Positions 46,825 to 59,217 are shown, numbered from the stretch's first letter. The stretch is DNA of 64,000 nt from Lichina pygmaea (GCA_963422465.1 OY730170.1:2704379-2768378), one strand, 5' to 3'. A program made the numbers and translations. Notes: a model not told the origin generated them from the sequence alone.

Positions 46825-49800
46825 CTAGCCCTGACTCGATATCGTGCGCTCGCCATCCTCGGCATGCTCGCCGTCTCTGTGCTCCTCCCCTTCCTCGTCC
46901 TCGTTCTCCTTCTCCTGCTCCTTGTCCTCTTCCGTCTCTTCATCATCGTCATCGTCGTCGTCGTCGTCGTCGTCACCATTATCACCACCACCACCACCAT
47001 CATCGTCATCGTTTTCGTCGTCGTCGTCGTCGCCCTCGTCTTCGTCATCGTCGTCGTCGTCGAGCACGATGCGGCGAAGGATATTCTTGTCAAAGAGATC
47101 GATGATGAAGCGCCGCACCGGCAGGCGGTAGTGATGGGCCTCGAGCACGGTGAGGGCTTTGCGAAAGAGGTTCGAGTCTTGGAAGCCCCGTGGCTTCTTG
47201 GACTTGATGCTGTTTGGGTTTTTACGTTCGATTCAGTTGTTGGTTCTTGTTGGCGAGAGCTGGGTTTGAGGAAAAGAGGAAGACGAGGAAGGTTGGGCTT
47301 GAAACGCTTTGTTCGGGATGTAGTGAATGCTGGGGTAGAAGGATAGGAAGGTAGGAGGGTAAACGAGTCGACGGGATCAAAGGCGTGGCAACTTGACCTA
47401 CTGCATCAGGTCAGATACCGCTCGTTTCGTCAGCACGGTGCTGCCGAGATCGATGATGAGCTCGAGGATGCGGGTGTTCGTACGGTCTTCGCCGACGGCC
47501 AGGTCTTTGACCTGGATGCTCGGGTACGGAGCGCCAGCCTTGTAGGCGTCGTGCGGCCACGGTCGTAGCTGTTTTGAGGGGGAGGGGCCATCTTCCGCGT
47601 CAGTTCTCCGTCGTACCGTCGTAGCGAACCGATGATCGGTGGAGCTGGAAGACGTGGGTAGACTAGAAATCGACGAGGAAAGAGGGAAAGGCGACCGCCG
47701 AAGATGGAAGAGCGGTGGAAAGAACCCACGGAGAATATTCGTCCGAGATGCAACGGGATGAACCGTCCGAGGGACTCGCCCATCGTCGTCGACGCGCCGT
47801 CCCAGCCACGCTCCGTCAGCATCTCCGAGCCGTGGAGGCTTCTCGAGATGAGACCGAGTACGAAGAAGGCGGTGCCGCGCATGCTTAGGACCTCGGACGA
47901 CTCGGCGACGCGCAGGATGACGTCGACGACATTCCACTCCTCGATGAACGGCGCCCCGAGCTCCATCGACCCGACGTTGCCCACCGCCCAGAGGCAGCCT
48001 TTCACCTTGACGATCGTCTCGGCGTCGTCCTTCTCGAGTCCGTACTCGCGGATCGTCTCGACAAAGTCGCCAAAGTGGCCCTTGTCCCGGAGCAGGCGAC
48101 ATCCCTCGGTCGTGCGCGTCAGCTCGCGGTAGAAGTGTGGCGGCGCGATGCTCGGTGGCCGCCGACCGGCGAGCGCCGCCGCGGCGCTGCCACTGCCGTC
48201 CGGCCCTTGACGTCGCTTCTCGGGCTCGTGCATGGCTCGGGCGATGGATGCTTCGACCAGTGTCACGTACGTGTCGTTTCGGCCCTGGAGACCGAATCAG
48301 CGCCTTCTCCCCCCTGGCTGCCGTGCCCCAATAGCCACGAGATCGTACTCACAAGGAACCAGTCGTCCATCTCCTGCGTGATGTAATCCAAGTCCTCTAG
48401 GTATCGGTACCCGAGCGACGTCGACAGAAACCTGTCGGGGAACATCAGCCCTGAACCAACGCCCCTTTTCCCCGTCGAGCGTCTCCCTCACCGAAGCAGC
48501 AGAGGCGCCCCGATCTCGCGGAGGTGATCTAGCGCGGGACAGCACCTGACGACGAACTCGAGGCATTCGATCCTGTTACAGGCTTCTTCGAGGATCTTGA
48601 CGGCCGTCTCGCATACCTCAACCTCGGGATCGTAGAGCTGCGTGATGAGCAGCCGGATGGCCCAGTCCGAATGGCCGACCTCGTCCTTGTTTGGACTCGT
48701 GTGGTTGCCAGGTTGCGCATCGTGAACAGCGTAAGGGCGGAGGAGGTTGGTCGCAAAGATGCGTATTTCCTGACCGCGTCAGTCCGCGCGCTTTCCAAGC
48801 TGGCCGGAAAGATTGACGAACTTTTGTCGAGCCGGTCAATGCCTTCGACAGCATGATCCGAAAATGGCTGGGTCTGTAGCGCTCGATTAGCGGGCAAAAA
48901 AAAGTGACATGCCGTCGGTCATGCTTCGGTGCTCACAGGGTAAAGTCGAGGTTACCAAGCAATAGCTTGATGAGGTCGTTGTGATCCTTCAGGTCGACGA
49001 TATGATAGCACACGTTGATGATCCGCCATTGCTCGAGAAGACGGATGCCGTTCGGCTCCTTGCTCATGGTGCCGAGGAAGGTGAAGTAGGCGGCGCTCAG
49101 CGTCTCGGCGAGACGGCTGGCGGTGAAGACGGGCGAGTAGGTTGTCGGCACGTTGATCTGCCGACACCACAGGCTGTGAGCATGACAAAGGTCGGTCGGC
49201 CGGCAATCCTCCCGAAAGGCGGCGCACTTACCGGATCCAGCTGCCCCAGACATTCGGAGAGCTGGTCGAGGAGCTTGTTGTCGATGAGCTGTTTCACGCC
49301 TTCGTTGCTCTGCAAGAGCGTCTTGATCAAGGCGCAGCCAACGCGAACGTAGCGCTGATTGGGTTTCGTGTTGCGGATGTCCGAGAAGCGGAGCTTGAGC
49401 GGTCGGTAGAAGCCCAGCAGGCGCCTCAAAAACTTGGTGGCCCGGACGGCTTCGTCCAGGCGCTTGGCGTTCATCAACGGCCCCTCTACGATCGCCTGCA
49501 GCACGTCCCACTTCCACTTCAGGTGGTTGGTGCTGTTGAGCACTTGACTGTCCACCATGTGGTTGCGGAAGTTGGTCTCGTCGACCTGCGTGCTGATCTG
49601 CAGCCGAGGCTGGTCGGTGCTCCGGGACCGGTCTCGGCCCTCGAGCACGCCGCCCGTCTTTCCGGACGGATGGTCGTGTGTCGAGCTGGAACGCTGCAGG
49701 GTGCGGTTGACGCTGTCGATCTGGTAGATGGTGCTCGTCGCGAGGTACCGCTTCTCGGTGCCAAAGTTCGAGGCCCACGTGAACAGCTCGGGCAGCATCT

Positions 49801-52141
49801 GAGATTGCACGTTGTATTTGTCTGGGAGGAGCCGACTCGCCATTTTCAGCGCCTCTCCAAGCAAAAGCGTTGCTTTTCGCCGCAACAGCGGTTCCACGTG
49901 TCCATTGAGCAAGGTCAGCATGACCTGCAAGGCGCGCGTTAGCTAGAGAGAGAGAGAGAGAGAGAGAGGCAAGTACGCCGGCATGACGGAAACCCACCTG
50001 CTGGAAGCCAGACTCGAATAGAAGCGCCAACGTCAAGGCCAAGAAATGATCCACCAGATTCTGCTGGCCACCCTGTTCTTCAGGTGGTGAGTAGGCTGTT
50101 TGCGACGGGTCTTCGGATCTCAGATTCGCAACGCGGCCGTACGCTGCATGTAACCTGTCAGCAACGTGCAGCAACAGCGGCGCTCGAGCAGAGTGACGCA
50201 ACTGGTTAGCCTTCTTCCGGCCAAGAACGACGAAGACCAAGACGGTAGCTTGATGCGCAGGAGGTCGAAAAAGAGCTCGAGCAGAGTATCCTGAATCCCG
50301 TCAGACGTCTGCATGCCCCATCTGGAAGAGAGGTCTCCACCACATACCTGAGTGGCGTTGTGAGGGAACCGGAGAGCCTGGACGAGGGATCTGATGGTCC
50401 GAAAATTGTACATCGAGAGCACCATGATGCCTAGAAGGCGTCTGTGAGGACGCCGTCTCAAGTGGACACACATCGGAAACTAACCTGGCCATGTCCGTAA
50501 CACCGACGTGATCACCCTCGCATTCGCCTTGAGCCGCTGTTCGGTGACGCTGGAAGATAGAGAATCGGTGAAGGCTGAGAAGAGCGCCTACGCTACGGTC
50601 AGCTCCACGGACCGGCACAGACCGGTTCCCCCCGCCGGAGGAGTCAGATGACGCACTTCTAGTCCCTGGCCGGCTCGCAGATACTTGCGACCTCGAGGCG
50701 TATCCAAGAGATAGAGAAATGCTGCGGCCAGCGACTCTGGTCCCTCGTATGAGCCATCGGCGAGGGCATCGATCAGGGGGCCAATGCCACCAGCAGACAC
50801 CACCAAGGCCGGGTTCCGTATCACTGTTCTCTTGCGGTCAGCAACAGCCCGGTTTTTCGCATCTGGGGTGGATGAACGAAGCTCCTTACGAATCTCGGCC
50901 AGCGTCTCGATGGATATGTTCCGCAGTCGATCATCCGGATGCTCGGCCACGGCGACTATCGTGCGGACAACGGCACGGGAGATCTCCTCGACGCCTTCCT
51001 TGACGTCCAAGAAGGCGCGAACGAACTTCAGCGCCTGCTCTCGTTCGATGCTTGCTTTGCTCTCCTTCACGAGGGATCTGTCACAGACCATTTGATCAGT
51101 CCGGGAGCAAGTACGATGTCCTCTCGGCACGTACAGAATGACGAGATAGTCTGTGTTAAGGCTTCGGATCGTCTGAAGCGACTTGCGATCTGCAATGGCA
51201 TGCCTAGTGACGCGATACCCGGCCGCCACGACTTCTCTGCTATCGCTGAGCAGCAGCGTCTGCATGCGCAACCCGAAGACGGGCCAGGCCAGGTCGTACT
51301 TGAGGGTAGGGTGTCTTTTGAACAGGCTGACCAGCCGGTTCGCTCGCTCGACGTAGTAGTCGGGCTGCATGCCCTCGACGTCCAGGCTCTGCAGCAGCTC
51401 GGTCAAGGCAAAGGTTGGCGACTCCATCTCCGCCGCCGCGTCGGATCCATTCTCCACCGAGTTTGCAGTGCTCGAGGCTGCGCGCAACAACCTCGCGTTG
51501 AACAAGGCCGATATGCGGCTCTTTGTCGAAGTCTCCGGCTCCGGCTCTTTGGCGTTTTCAAGCTCCTCAATCTCGGCTCTCAGCTGGCCGATCTTACGAT
51601 TGATGGAGTTGAGCTCGGATTCCACTCTTGTGACCTGATCCCTTGATTGCTTTGCCTTTTTGATGTTCAATGCTTCCAGCAGATTCTCGCTACCAGCCCT
51701 GATCTTCATCTCCTTGTTCAGCTTGTCCTTCAGTTCAGCCATCCTCTGCTCGGTCTTGGACCGCTCCTCGCCTCTGGCCCCACTGCCAATCCGGGTGAAC
51801 GCGAAGTCGGGGCGCACATTGGCCGAGCGAGCGGAAGGCAAGATGGGTTGCCGCTCAGCTCCGCCGATGCTCTCGGCGCTTGCGCCAGGAGGCATGAAGC
51901 TCCCAGGTCCGGGTGTTGCAAATGACAGGCCGCGAGTAGTAGTGGCAGTGGCAGCCATAGGGTTGGAGGTCGACATTGAACGGCCTCCAGGGCCGGCACG
52001 CGGAGGTTGCAGTCCATCTCGTTCGGCATTGACATCGCCGGTGAAGTCAGACATGGAATGTGACGGGGTGGCCTTGGGCGTGACTGTCCCCGCCGAGGTT
52101 TGCCCTGCTATACTTCCGAGACTCGAGGTCGCGCCCACCAT
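46825..52141 (-). CDS. TSC11: TORC2 subunit Rictor/Tsc11 (Ste16)
   Basis: Fourteen exons (52141-51135, 51077-50657, 50587-50485, 50430-50348, 50290-50203, 50143-49998, 49924-49232, 49157-48937, 48873-48822, 48769-48492, 48431-48353, 48284-47730, 47568-47402, 47209-46825) join in phase to about 1,425 residues. A disordered N-terminus and a coiled coil (about residues 150-195) precede the Rictor N-terminal helical repeats. Recognisable blocks include the SSFLAGRRLTTYGRVANL join across exons 5-6, RYLEDLDYITQEMDDWF, and the Rictor family-V block VKGCLWAVGNVGSMELGAPF with RGTAFFVLGLISRS. The last exon reads KKPRGFQDSNLFRKAL then ANHYRLPVRRF-like AHHYRLPVRRFIIDLFDK. Rictor is the scaffold of TORC2 at the plasma membrane, controlling AGC kinases, actin and sphingolipids. 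The C-terminus ends in a long Asp/Glu run encoded by GAC triplets. The gene is divergent from COQ1. Confidence 0.93.
46940..47065 (-). repeat. GAC/GAT run coding an acidic tail
   Basis: About 125 bp of GAC, GAT and GGT triplets (read on the minus strand) inside the last Tsc11 exon, encoding poly-Asp with a short poly-Gly break. It is in frame with the conserved C-terminal domain just upstream and is followed by a Glu-rich end. Confidence 0.85.
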
Positions 52142-52686
52142 GAGCTCATGCGCCGGCGGTTCGTAGCGGCGTCCGCGTATGGATCACCCATGAGGATATC
52201 GATTACCGCATCGGGACATGGAGAGACTGTAGTGTGGGATGCGTCGTCGGCACCTGAGAACCGAGCGACTGAAGTTTGGACCAGCTGGCTCAGGCTTGTA
52301 AGAAAACGAGTTACTGGCGGACACCTTGGCAGCTACCGGGATGCCTCAGCTGGCCATAAGCTTCCTCCTGGTCTGTACGCGTTTGTGTCAGACAAGCGCT
52401 CGATGGTGGGGTTGACGATGGAGGTTACCTTGCGTAGCCCAGCCCGAGACAGTCTTGTCAAGCAGAGAGGTAGATAATCGGTCGGCGGAACCTGCGAGTG
52501 CATTGTGGTTTCGTTTCTTCGCGCTCGCCGAGGTACACGACAACTCCAAGCTCAACAAACTACGGCTACCGAACGAACGAGCTCAGGCGGAAGCTCTTCG
52601 CCAGGAGAACCCGAGCGTGGAGCTTTGGCGACACTGGTACGGAGCTACAGCGCCTAAATAACTTATCGAGGAAGCCCGTTGTCAGG
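52142..52686. other. Divergent promoter TSC11 / COQ1
   Basis: About 545 bp between start codons. The COQ1 frame is open upstream from about 52,498 but includes no conserved sequence before the chosen ATG. No other feature is seen. Confidence 0.5.
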
Positions 52687-54224
52687 ATGAAGGTAGCTCC
52701 ATCGAGGGCATGCACGCTTCTGGATCCGCCTGCATGCTCTCGCTGTCGTCTGCTCGCGATATGGCCCCAGCTACGCCCAAGATCCGACCCTTCCCGCGAC
52801 TTGCTCTGGCGTCGCCATCAGTCGTCATGGGCTGCGGCCGCAGCATCGTTGGCGCCAGGCGCCGCCGCGCAAGATGTGCCCGAGAGCGCGAGCACAAAAG
52901 CTTCGAGGTCGCCGGACATGCGCATAGAGCCGCTGCAGCTCATCGGCAACGAGATGAAGTACCTGAAGAACAACATCAGACAGCTACTTGGCACCGGCCA
53001 TCCGATGCTGGACACCGTGGCCAAGTACTACAATCAGGCCGAGGGGAAGCATTTCAGGCCCGTGGTCGTGCTCTTGATGTCTCGAGCGACGGCGCTATCG
53101 CCGAAACGGCCGCGAGACGCATCTTCAGCGCCGTCCGGCCCGGCCTGGAGCATCGACCGCTCGATATCACCCCTCAGTGTCCTCTCCGACTTCAATCCCT
53201 CGAGGCCGACTTCGCCGGTGGAGGATCCGTCCCCAGCAGGCAGCCCGGATATCCTTCCCTCCCAGCGGCGACTGGCCGAGATCATTGAGCTGATCCACAC
53301 GGCGTCGCTCTTGCACGATGACATTATCGACCAGTCCGGAATGAGGCGGTCGATGCCGTCCGCAAATGTCGCCTTTGGCAACAAGATGGCCGTTCTGGCC
53401 GGGGACTTCTTGCTCGGCCGTGCATCGGCGGCGCTCGCTCGGCTCCGTCACGCCGAGGTCACCGAGCTCATAGCGACCGTCGTCGCAAATCTCGTCGAGG
53501 GCGAGTTCATGCAGCTGAAAAACACGGCGCTGGACGGCGTGGGTAGAGGCGACGGCGGCGTCACCGAGCCCGCCGGCCACCCTCCCGTTTCGGCCTCGGA
53601 GTGGGCCGAGGACGCGCTGGAGTTCTACCTGCAGAAGACGTATCTCAAGTCGGCGAGCCTGATCAGCAAGTCGTGTCGAGCGTCGGCTTTGCTCGGCCAG
53701 TGCACGCCCGACGTGGTCGACGCCGCATACGCGTACGGCAAGAACCTGGGCATGGCGTTCCAGCTAGTCGACGACATGCTCGACTACACCGTCACGGCCG
53801 ACGAGCTCGGCAAACCTGCCGGAGCCGACCTCGAACTCGGGCTCGTGACGGCGCCTTTGCTCTTTGCGTGGAAGGATCACGACGAACTCGGATCTTTGGT
53901 GCAACGGCGATTCCAAGGGGAGGGCGATATCGACCGCGTCAGTATTCCCTCTCGCTCTTTTTCTTCTTCTTCTTCTTCTTCTTCTTCTTCTTCTTCTTCT
54001 TCTTCTTCTTCCGGCACACGGCATGATCCCATTACCGCTAAGACGGAGACGAGACGATTCAGGCAAGGGCGCTCGTGCTCGAGAGCAGCGGCGTGCAACA
54101 GACACGCGCGTTGGCGCAGGAGTACGCCGACAAGGCCATCGACGCCATCCGAGAGTTCCCCGACGGAGAGGCCAAGACGGGCCTCGTCGATCTATGCGTC
54201 AAGACGATGGATCGCAGAAAGTAG
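52687..54224 (+). CDS. COQ1: Mitochondrial polyprenyl-diphosphate synthase (ubiquinone tail)
   Basis: Two exons, 52687-53937 and 54063-54224, give 470 residues. The first 60 residues are Arg/Ser/Ala-rich with a mitochondrial presequence character. The trans-prenyltransferase fold follows: GKHFRPVVVLLMSRA, the first Asp-rich motif in IHTASLLHDDIIDQSGMRR, GNKMAVLAGDFLLGRAS, KTYLKSASLISKSCRAS, and the second Asp-rich motif in GMAFQLVDDMLDYT. The C-terminus reads ARALVLESSGVQQTRALAQE and ends CVKTMDRRK. The enzyme elongates isoprenoid diphosphate on the matrix side to make the side chain of ubiquinone. A Ser/Pro-rich insert of about 50 residues before ILPSQRRLAEIIELIH is normal for filamentous fungi. 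The intron contains a TTC run of about 18 units. Convergent with the uL13m gene. Confidence 0.95.
53957..54012 (+). repeat. TTC triplet run in the COQ1 intron
   Basis: About 18 tandem TTC triplets fill almost half of the 125-nt COQ1 intron. The run lies between the GTCAGT donor and the acceptor and forms a long pyrimidine tract. The intron frame stays open, so the unspliced transcript would encode poly-Ser. Confidence 0.9.
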
Positions 54225-54772
54225 CGGAGTCCGAGGTGTCACAAACGATCTCTGCACACCCGAGTGACAGACCGGCAGAATATAGAGCACTCAGAATACG
54301 TAGAAAGCATAGAGGATAGAGTGACATGGCCAGCTAGGTACGTAGAAGATACGTTCGACTGCGTTTCCGGAGATGGACGGAGGCGTCGACGACGAGCTGT
54401 CTGTACATGTTGAGGCCTCGACGATCTATAAGAGCTGGAGCAAGGCATGTAGTCGATTGGGTGAAAGTAAGCTGCACATGGCTACGCTGGGAGAGAGATG
54501 GGGGACAGTGGTAGAAAGACCCATTCCAGGAGGCGCCATGGCTTGTGCTTCTACGACGGAACGGAATCCACAGAGATCATGACAAGAGAGAAGAACAGAA
54601 GGCCGGCCTCGAGACGTGGGCATCTGTGACCGTGTTCGAAGGGCACCTTTGATCCTCGCTCCTCGAGTGAGAGGTGCTCCGACGGTCGAACTCAAAGCCC
54701 GGGATCGTGTCGACACGACTCCCATCCAGGACCGCGGAGAACGATCCAAAGTCAAGGCCGTGACGTGGCGGG
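54225..54772. other. Convergent intergenic COQ1 / uL13m
   Basis: About 550 bp between two stop codons. It should carry both 3' untranslated regions. No repeat or gene is seen. Confidence 0.5.
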
Positions 54773-55471
54773 CTAGCATGTCGTCTGCGAGAAGGCCGAG
54801 CCGATGGTCGGATCCTCCGAGATCTTCGGCCGCTCGAAGCTCCTGATGAGGTTGGCCTTGTAGGGATGGGCCAGGCCTTCGAACGCTGCAGCCAAGGGAG
54901 TCCGAGTCAGCCTCGTGACCATCCAACCCTTCAGCCCTTGGATGGCGTCGGACCTTTTAACCTTGCCATGCGCTTGTCTCTCAGTCGATTCTTCGGCAGC
55001 ATGCCGCGTACCGCCCTCCGCAAGACCTCGCCGCCGCCCCACTTCGCGAACATGCGGTCCATCGTGATCTCCTTCAACGAGCCAGGTCGAGTGGTGTGCG
55101 AGTAGTACTTCTTCTGCAGGCGCTTCTTGCCGGTCGTGTGTAGGTCGTTGCATCCAACCGCTACGACGTAATCGCCGCAATCCGCTGATGATCGATCCGG
55201 AGGGTCAGCCGGTGCTGCAGGCGGACATCTGCAGGCGGACGGGATAGCGGGATGACGCACTGCTGGGCTCCCAGATGGGCTTGTGCTTGCCCATGAGCAC
55301 GATCGCTATCTGGGATGCGACACGACCCAGCGAGCGGGCATCGGCGCCGACATCTATCAGATGCCACACTCGGCTGTAGGCCAATTTGGTCTTGTACAAA
55401 GATTGTCAGCCGGACGATGTTATTTTAACACAGCTGGAGCAGGGGTTTACCTGGCCCACTGTCTGCGACAT
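54773..55471 (-). CDS. MRPL23: Mitochondrial ribosomal protein uL13m
   Basis: Four exons, 55471-55451, 55390-55261, 55184-54954 and 54885-54773, give 164 residues. Exon 1 encodes only MSQTVGQ. The uL13 fold follows: WHLIDVGADARSLGRVASQI, GKHKPIWEPS, the DCGDYVVAVGCNDLHTTGKK block, KYYSHTTRPGSLKEITMDRM, and MLPKNRLRDKRMARLKAFEG with HPYKANL across the last junction. This is the large-subunit mitochondrial L13, called MRPL23 in yeast; the length and lack of a long presequence fit the family. The exon 3-4 join needs the AAAG|GTCCGA donor to keep the phase and then rebuilds the conserved RLKAFEGLAHPYKAN. It is convergent with COQ1. Confidence 0.95.
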
Positions 55472-56207
55472 GTCCGGCCACGACGTTCGGATCGAGTCAG
55501 TGCATCCAGTGGAGAGGCTCGACAAAGTCGACCGACGTGAAGCCACGATCTAGTCACGTGATATGTCTAACGATAAGTAGCTAGGCCGTCCCCAAGCCGG
55601 CGATCAAAAAGGAGTGGCTAATACATACATCCTCTTGTTACTTTACAAAACTCCCGGCGGATAGCCCTCGCGAGACAGAAGTCGCTTGGGGATGCCAGGG
55701 GACATTTTGGTAGGACTTATGCTTCACAATAGACTTCCGGTACGGGTATACAAGACCTGATCTAGTGTTTGAGCTTGATGTTCTCAAGGACCTATTTTCA
55801 AGTGACAACTATTGTATCTTCTCAGCAGCACTAGGAAGATTAAGAGAAGTCTAGGGGTTTTAGAATAGAAGCAGAGGAATCAAATGAGATGCTCAGATGT
55901 CTATCTACCTATGTTGTTGTTGTGGTGTAGAGTTATAGAGACGTGGAGTTGAATTCCCAACAAGTGTTTGTTAGGGCCCCCCGGTAGGCGGGTGGACGTA
56001 CTCCGTACGAGTACTGAAGGTTGGGAAGAGGGGGTACCCCCCCCCCCCCCCCTCCACCCCAACAGCACGGGTACACCCTAAGTTGTAGGCGTATCAAGCC
56101 CAGTACTACGCCTGCCAGTCCTACTAGGTTCGAGGAGCAGTAAGGTAGAGCTCGAGTGTAGATTCAACTCACATCTCGCAGTATCACCTACCTAGACGGC
56201 AGAAGAG
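55472..56207. other. Repeat remnant upstream of CCS1
   Basis: About 740 bp containing a diverged copy of the inverted-repeat family (about 55,860-56,080), a GTAC block (near 56,003) and a run of 16 C (56,037-56,052). Read on the minus strand from 55,969, part of it starts TGTTGGGAATTCAACTCC, an LTR-like end. No coding region is seen. Confidence 0.5.
55860..56080. repeat. Diverged third copy of the 39.5/40.1 kb repeat
   Basis: Shares with the arms at 39,542-39,766 and 40,141-40,357 an AGAGGAATCAAAT block, a TTGTTGTGGTGTAGAGTTATAG block, a GGAAGAGGGGGTACCCCC-like block and a final CACGGGTAC. The middle part, including the CACCTCTCTGGAT hairpin, is not kept. The TGTTG end facing position 55,969 suggests that the family could be LTR-derived, but this copy is too decayed to tell. 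Confidence 0.5.
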
Positions 56208-57207
56208 ATGACGATGCCATTTCAGGTAAGATGCCATCCAAGCCCGCTGCCATCCACAAGCTAAGCGGACTAGACCAAGTTCGCAGTGCGGCTCAACGGC
56301 GAGGACTGCGTTCGAGATGTGCAAGACTCGCTCAATAGAGTCGAAGGTATCGCCTGAAGTTCGGCGTCGGAAGCCCATCTTCTTCAGCAGGTCGACTGAT
56401 GGCCGGTCAGGCATCCACAAAGTGACGGCGAACCTAGCAGATCAGACCGTCTGGGTAGAAGGCACCGGTAGACCATCCGCCACCCACCACCCGCCATCGG
56501 CACGGCGGTGGCCAGGTAGACGACTCCGCTAAGACGGAGGTAGCCGCACCTTCACTCATTGCTGCCGCCATTCAGACGACGGGGAGAGACGTGATCCTGA
56601 GGGGTACGGGTGCATCAGATGGTGAGCAACCGGCCAGCAGACATGTTCTACGTTGTGCGATCCACGATCTACACTAAGCCATAACCAAGCTGCCGCCGTC
56701 TGTATCCTCGAGACACACTCGGCGAGAGCAACGAACAAGGTTCGAGGTTTGGCCAGGATGATCCAGGTATCGCCATCTTTGACGGTCGTGGACCTGACGA
56801 CTCGGGGCCTGTCGCCGGGGACGTACTGGGCTACCATCCGCGAAACCGGCAACACGTCGAGCGGCGCGGCGTCGACGGGCGGCATCTGGGGGGCTCCAGA
56901 GTCCGTCTCCGGCCAGAGGAGTCCGCCCACGGATGCCCGAGGTCTTCTGGGAACAATCACCGTGGGCCGAAACGGTGTTGGGAGCGTCTTTCTCGATCGA
57001 CCGGTCCAGATATGGGAGGTGATCGGGCGAGGCATGGTCGTGTCCAGGCATGCCGACGGGAAGCTCTACTCGGACGATGACAACGTTCTGGTCGGCGTCA
57101 TCGCCCGGAGCGCCGGCGTCTGGGAGAACGACAAGACGGTCTGTTCCTGTTCCGGAAAGACGCTGTGGCAGGAACGGAAAGAAGTGAGCGACAGGGGACT
57201 GCCGTAG
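56208..57207 (+). CDS. CCS1: Copper chaperone for superoxide dismutase
   Basis: Five exons (56208-56225, 56280-56346, 56411-56467, 56520-56621, 56690-57207) join in phase to 253 residues, the usual length. Domain I is an Atx1-like fold with GIHKVTANLADQTVWVEGT. Domain II is SOD-like with VRGLARMIQVSPSLTVVDLT and GLSPGTYWATIRETGNTS. Domain III ends the protein with ARSAGVWENDKTVCSCSGKT, containing the C-S-C copper-transfer motif. Ccs1 delivers copper and forms the disulfide in Cu/Zn superoxide dismutase in the cytosol and intermembrane space. In domain I the CxxC copper site reads LNGEDC: by alignment with the usual LxCxxC pattern the first cysteine is replaced by Gly and only the second remains. 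The first exon is just 18 nt, and intron 3 needs the AGGTAG acceptor to keep the frame. Confidence 0.93.
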
Positions 57208-58501
57208 CGCGGGCGACGGCTTACGGTAATCAACTGGAGCATCCTGCTCAGAGACCAAGATGGACTCATACGTCACAGCGGGTACGGCGACGGTGCCATG
57301 TGCTTCGCTGACGGTTGTGGTTCCGGAGACGGTACGCTCGATCATCCGCCGCTCCTGCGGCCGCGGCTGTTTTACGTCTTATACTGTATAGCGGCGCCAC
57401 CCTTTTGTCGTCAACGAAGGTTCATCCTGGAGCAGAGATTGCCGATCGACGACCGGGTGTCCTGGCGTCCTGCAGAGGCCCGCTGCCGGCTCGGCCCACC
57501 ATCGAGGTGGGGCTGACGGTTGTCGATCCAGCCGCGAGACACTGGCCGTCGGCAACGCGGACGCTAATCACTGCCGCGCTCGGGCTAGGATGAGGTGTTC
57601 CACCGTAAGAGGGCTTCGACGGCGACCTGGCTTCGTGCGACGCCGCCTCGGCCACCGATGCGCTCTCTCTCTCTCTCTCTTTCTTTCTTTTCTGCGAGTG
57701 GCCCTGGACTCGAGATTTCTCACCTCGGAAAGATTGTCAACGGGAAGACGCGCACCTGCGAGGCACGGTAATAAAGCCTCCGGCTCTCAAGGGCTCTGCT
57801 TCTCCGAACGACTGCGTCTCCAACTTCACTTCCTACAGCAGTCCAACATCTGATGGTTCACTCTGGTTTCGGAAATGCGGGCTATTGTTGATCCGACATT
57901 CGGCACATGGGCCTCGGCCATCATCGAACAGCCGGAGTGCGCCAGCGCCATACGTACAGTACGTACGTACGTAACGTACAGAGGCACGACACAAGTCTGC
58001 ATACACCTTCATACAAAATCTACCTCGGCTTAGTCCGGAGGATCAATACATATCACTTGCTGCTGTCGCTATAACTCTGATTCTGTCGCATTACTTAAGA
58101 AGATAGCAGCTGATGGGCCGTACCGGTGTACGCAAACTTGTGTCGTGGCACTGTACTGTACGTACGTGAATACGTACCAACAGCGAAAGATACCCGCCGG
58201 ACATTGGGAGCGTCTCTGCTGGAGCGTCGGAAGACTGTCCTCGGCTCAACGGCGCGTCTGTACAGGTACTCCATACTTTACGGTATCGTGCGGGAGGGAT
58301 CGGTATCGATCTACATACCAGTACGTACTCGTACGCACACACTACTGTACGTACTGCACGCACAACGTACGTATAGGTACCTCGCGTGACACGGCAACTC
58401 ATACGTTAAGCGCCTGGCGGGATGCACGGGACGAACATCGTCGCAACCTTGTCTCCGAGCGGTTAGAAATCGTCGGTCCTGGTTTAAGGCCGAGCCCTGG
58501 G

Positions 58502-58549
<48 letters not shown>

Positions 58550-59217
58550 CTGCTTCTGCTTCTGCTTCTGCTTCTGCTGCCGCCATGGCCAGGCCCGGTC
58601 CAATAAAGCCGAGTCCGCCTCCCTCTCCCTCTCGGATCCTGCACCTACGCGCCGTCGTTGACGACTATATCGCTCTTTTTTTGGTGCTCGGTCCGTTCGC
58701 TTCAATCTTCCGTCCTTTCCAGCAGCAGCACCACCACCACCACCACCGGCTGGTTTTCCGGGTCGAGATCTGCTTAATTGATAATAGCGCAACTGCAACC
58801 CAGCGTGGCGTCGTCCACGCTACGTCGTACATACCTCCGCACATAGCTGCGTACTAATTCCGTACCGGTGAGTTGCCCGTTGGGTGCTGCTGAAGGTGGC
58901 GAGAGGCGCGAAACCTTGGCGTCGGGAAGATATTAATGAGCCTGTCCTGCAGCAAACCCTCGTGTAGCCTCGCACGGCTTTCTCTCATTTCGTGCTCCGT
59001 CACGTACCCACTCTGCGCCGAGAAGCAAGAACGACCCTGCCCCCATCCCCTCCGCCTCGCATATTCGACGCCCGCCGATCCTTGCGACGCTGCTGTACAT
59101 ACGTACCTACCACGTACGGACGAGTCGGCTCGAGTCTGCCCTTTGTCCGTCGGCAGAGCCGTCTGCACTCGCTCGGACGAACCTCCTGGTCCTGGGGAAT
59201 CTGGGGACGGGGAAGCA
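57208..59217. other. Gene-poor stretch upstream of noxR
   Basis: About 2 kb without a supported gene. It holds a CT run (57,664-57,682), GTAC-rich blocks (57,955-57,985, 58,155-58,175, 58,320-58,385, 59,098-59,118), a CTG/CTT run (58,503-58,578) and a CAC run (58,729-58,747). The part next to noxR is probably its promoter and 5' leader. Confidence 0.45.
58503..58578 (+). repeat. CTG/CTT triplet run
   Basis: About 75 bp of CTG triplets passing into CTT/CTG mixtures. Lies about 640 bp upstream of the noxR start codon. It opens poly-Leu and poly-Ala/Glu frames that are not accepted as genes. Confidence 0.9.
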
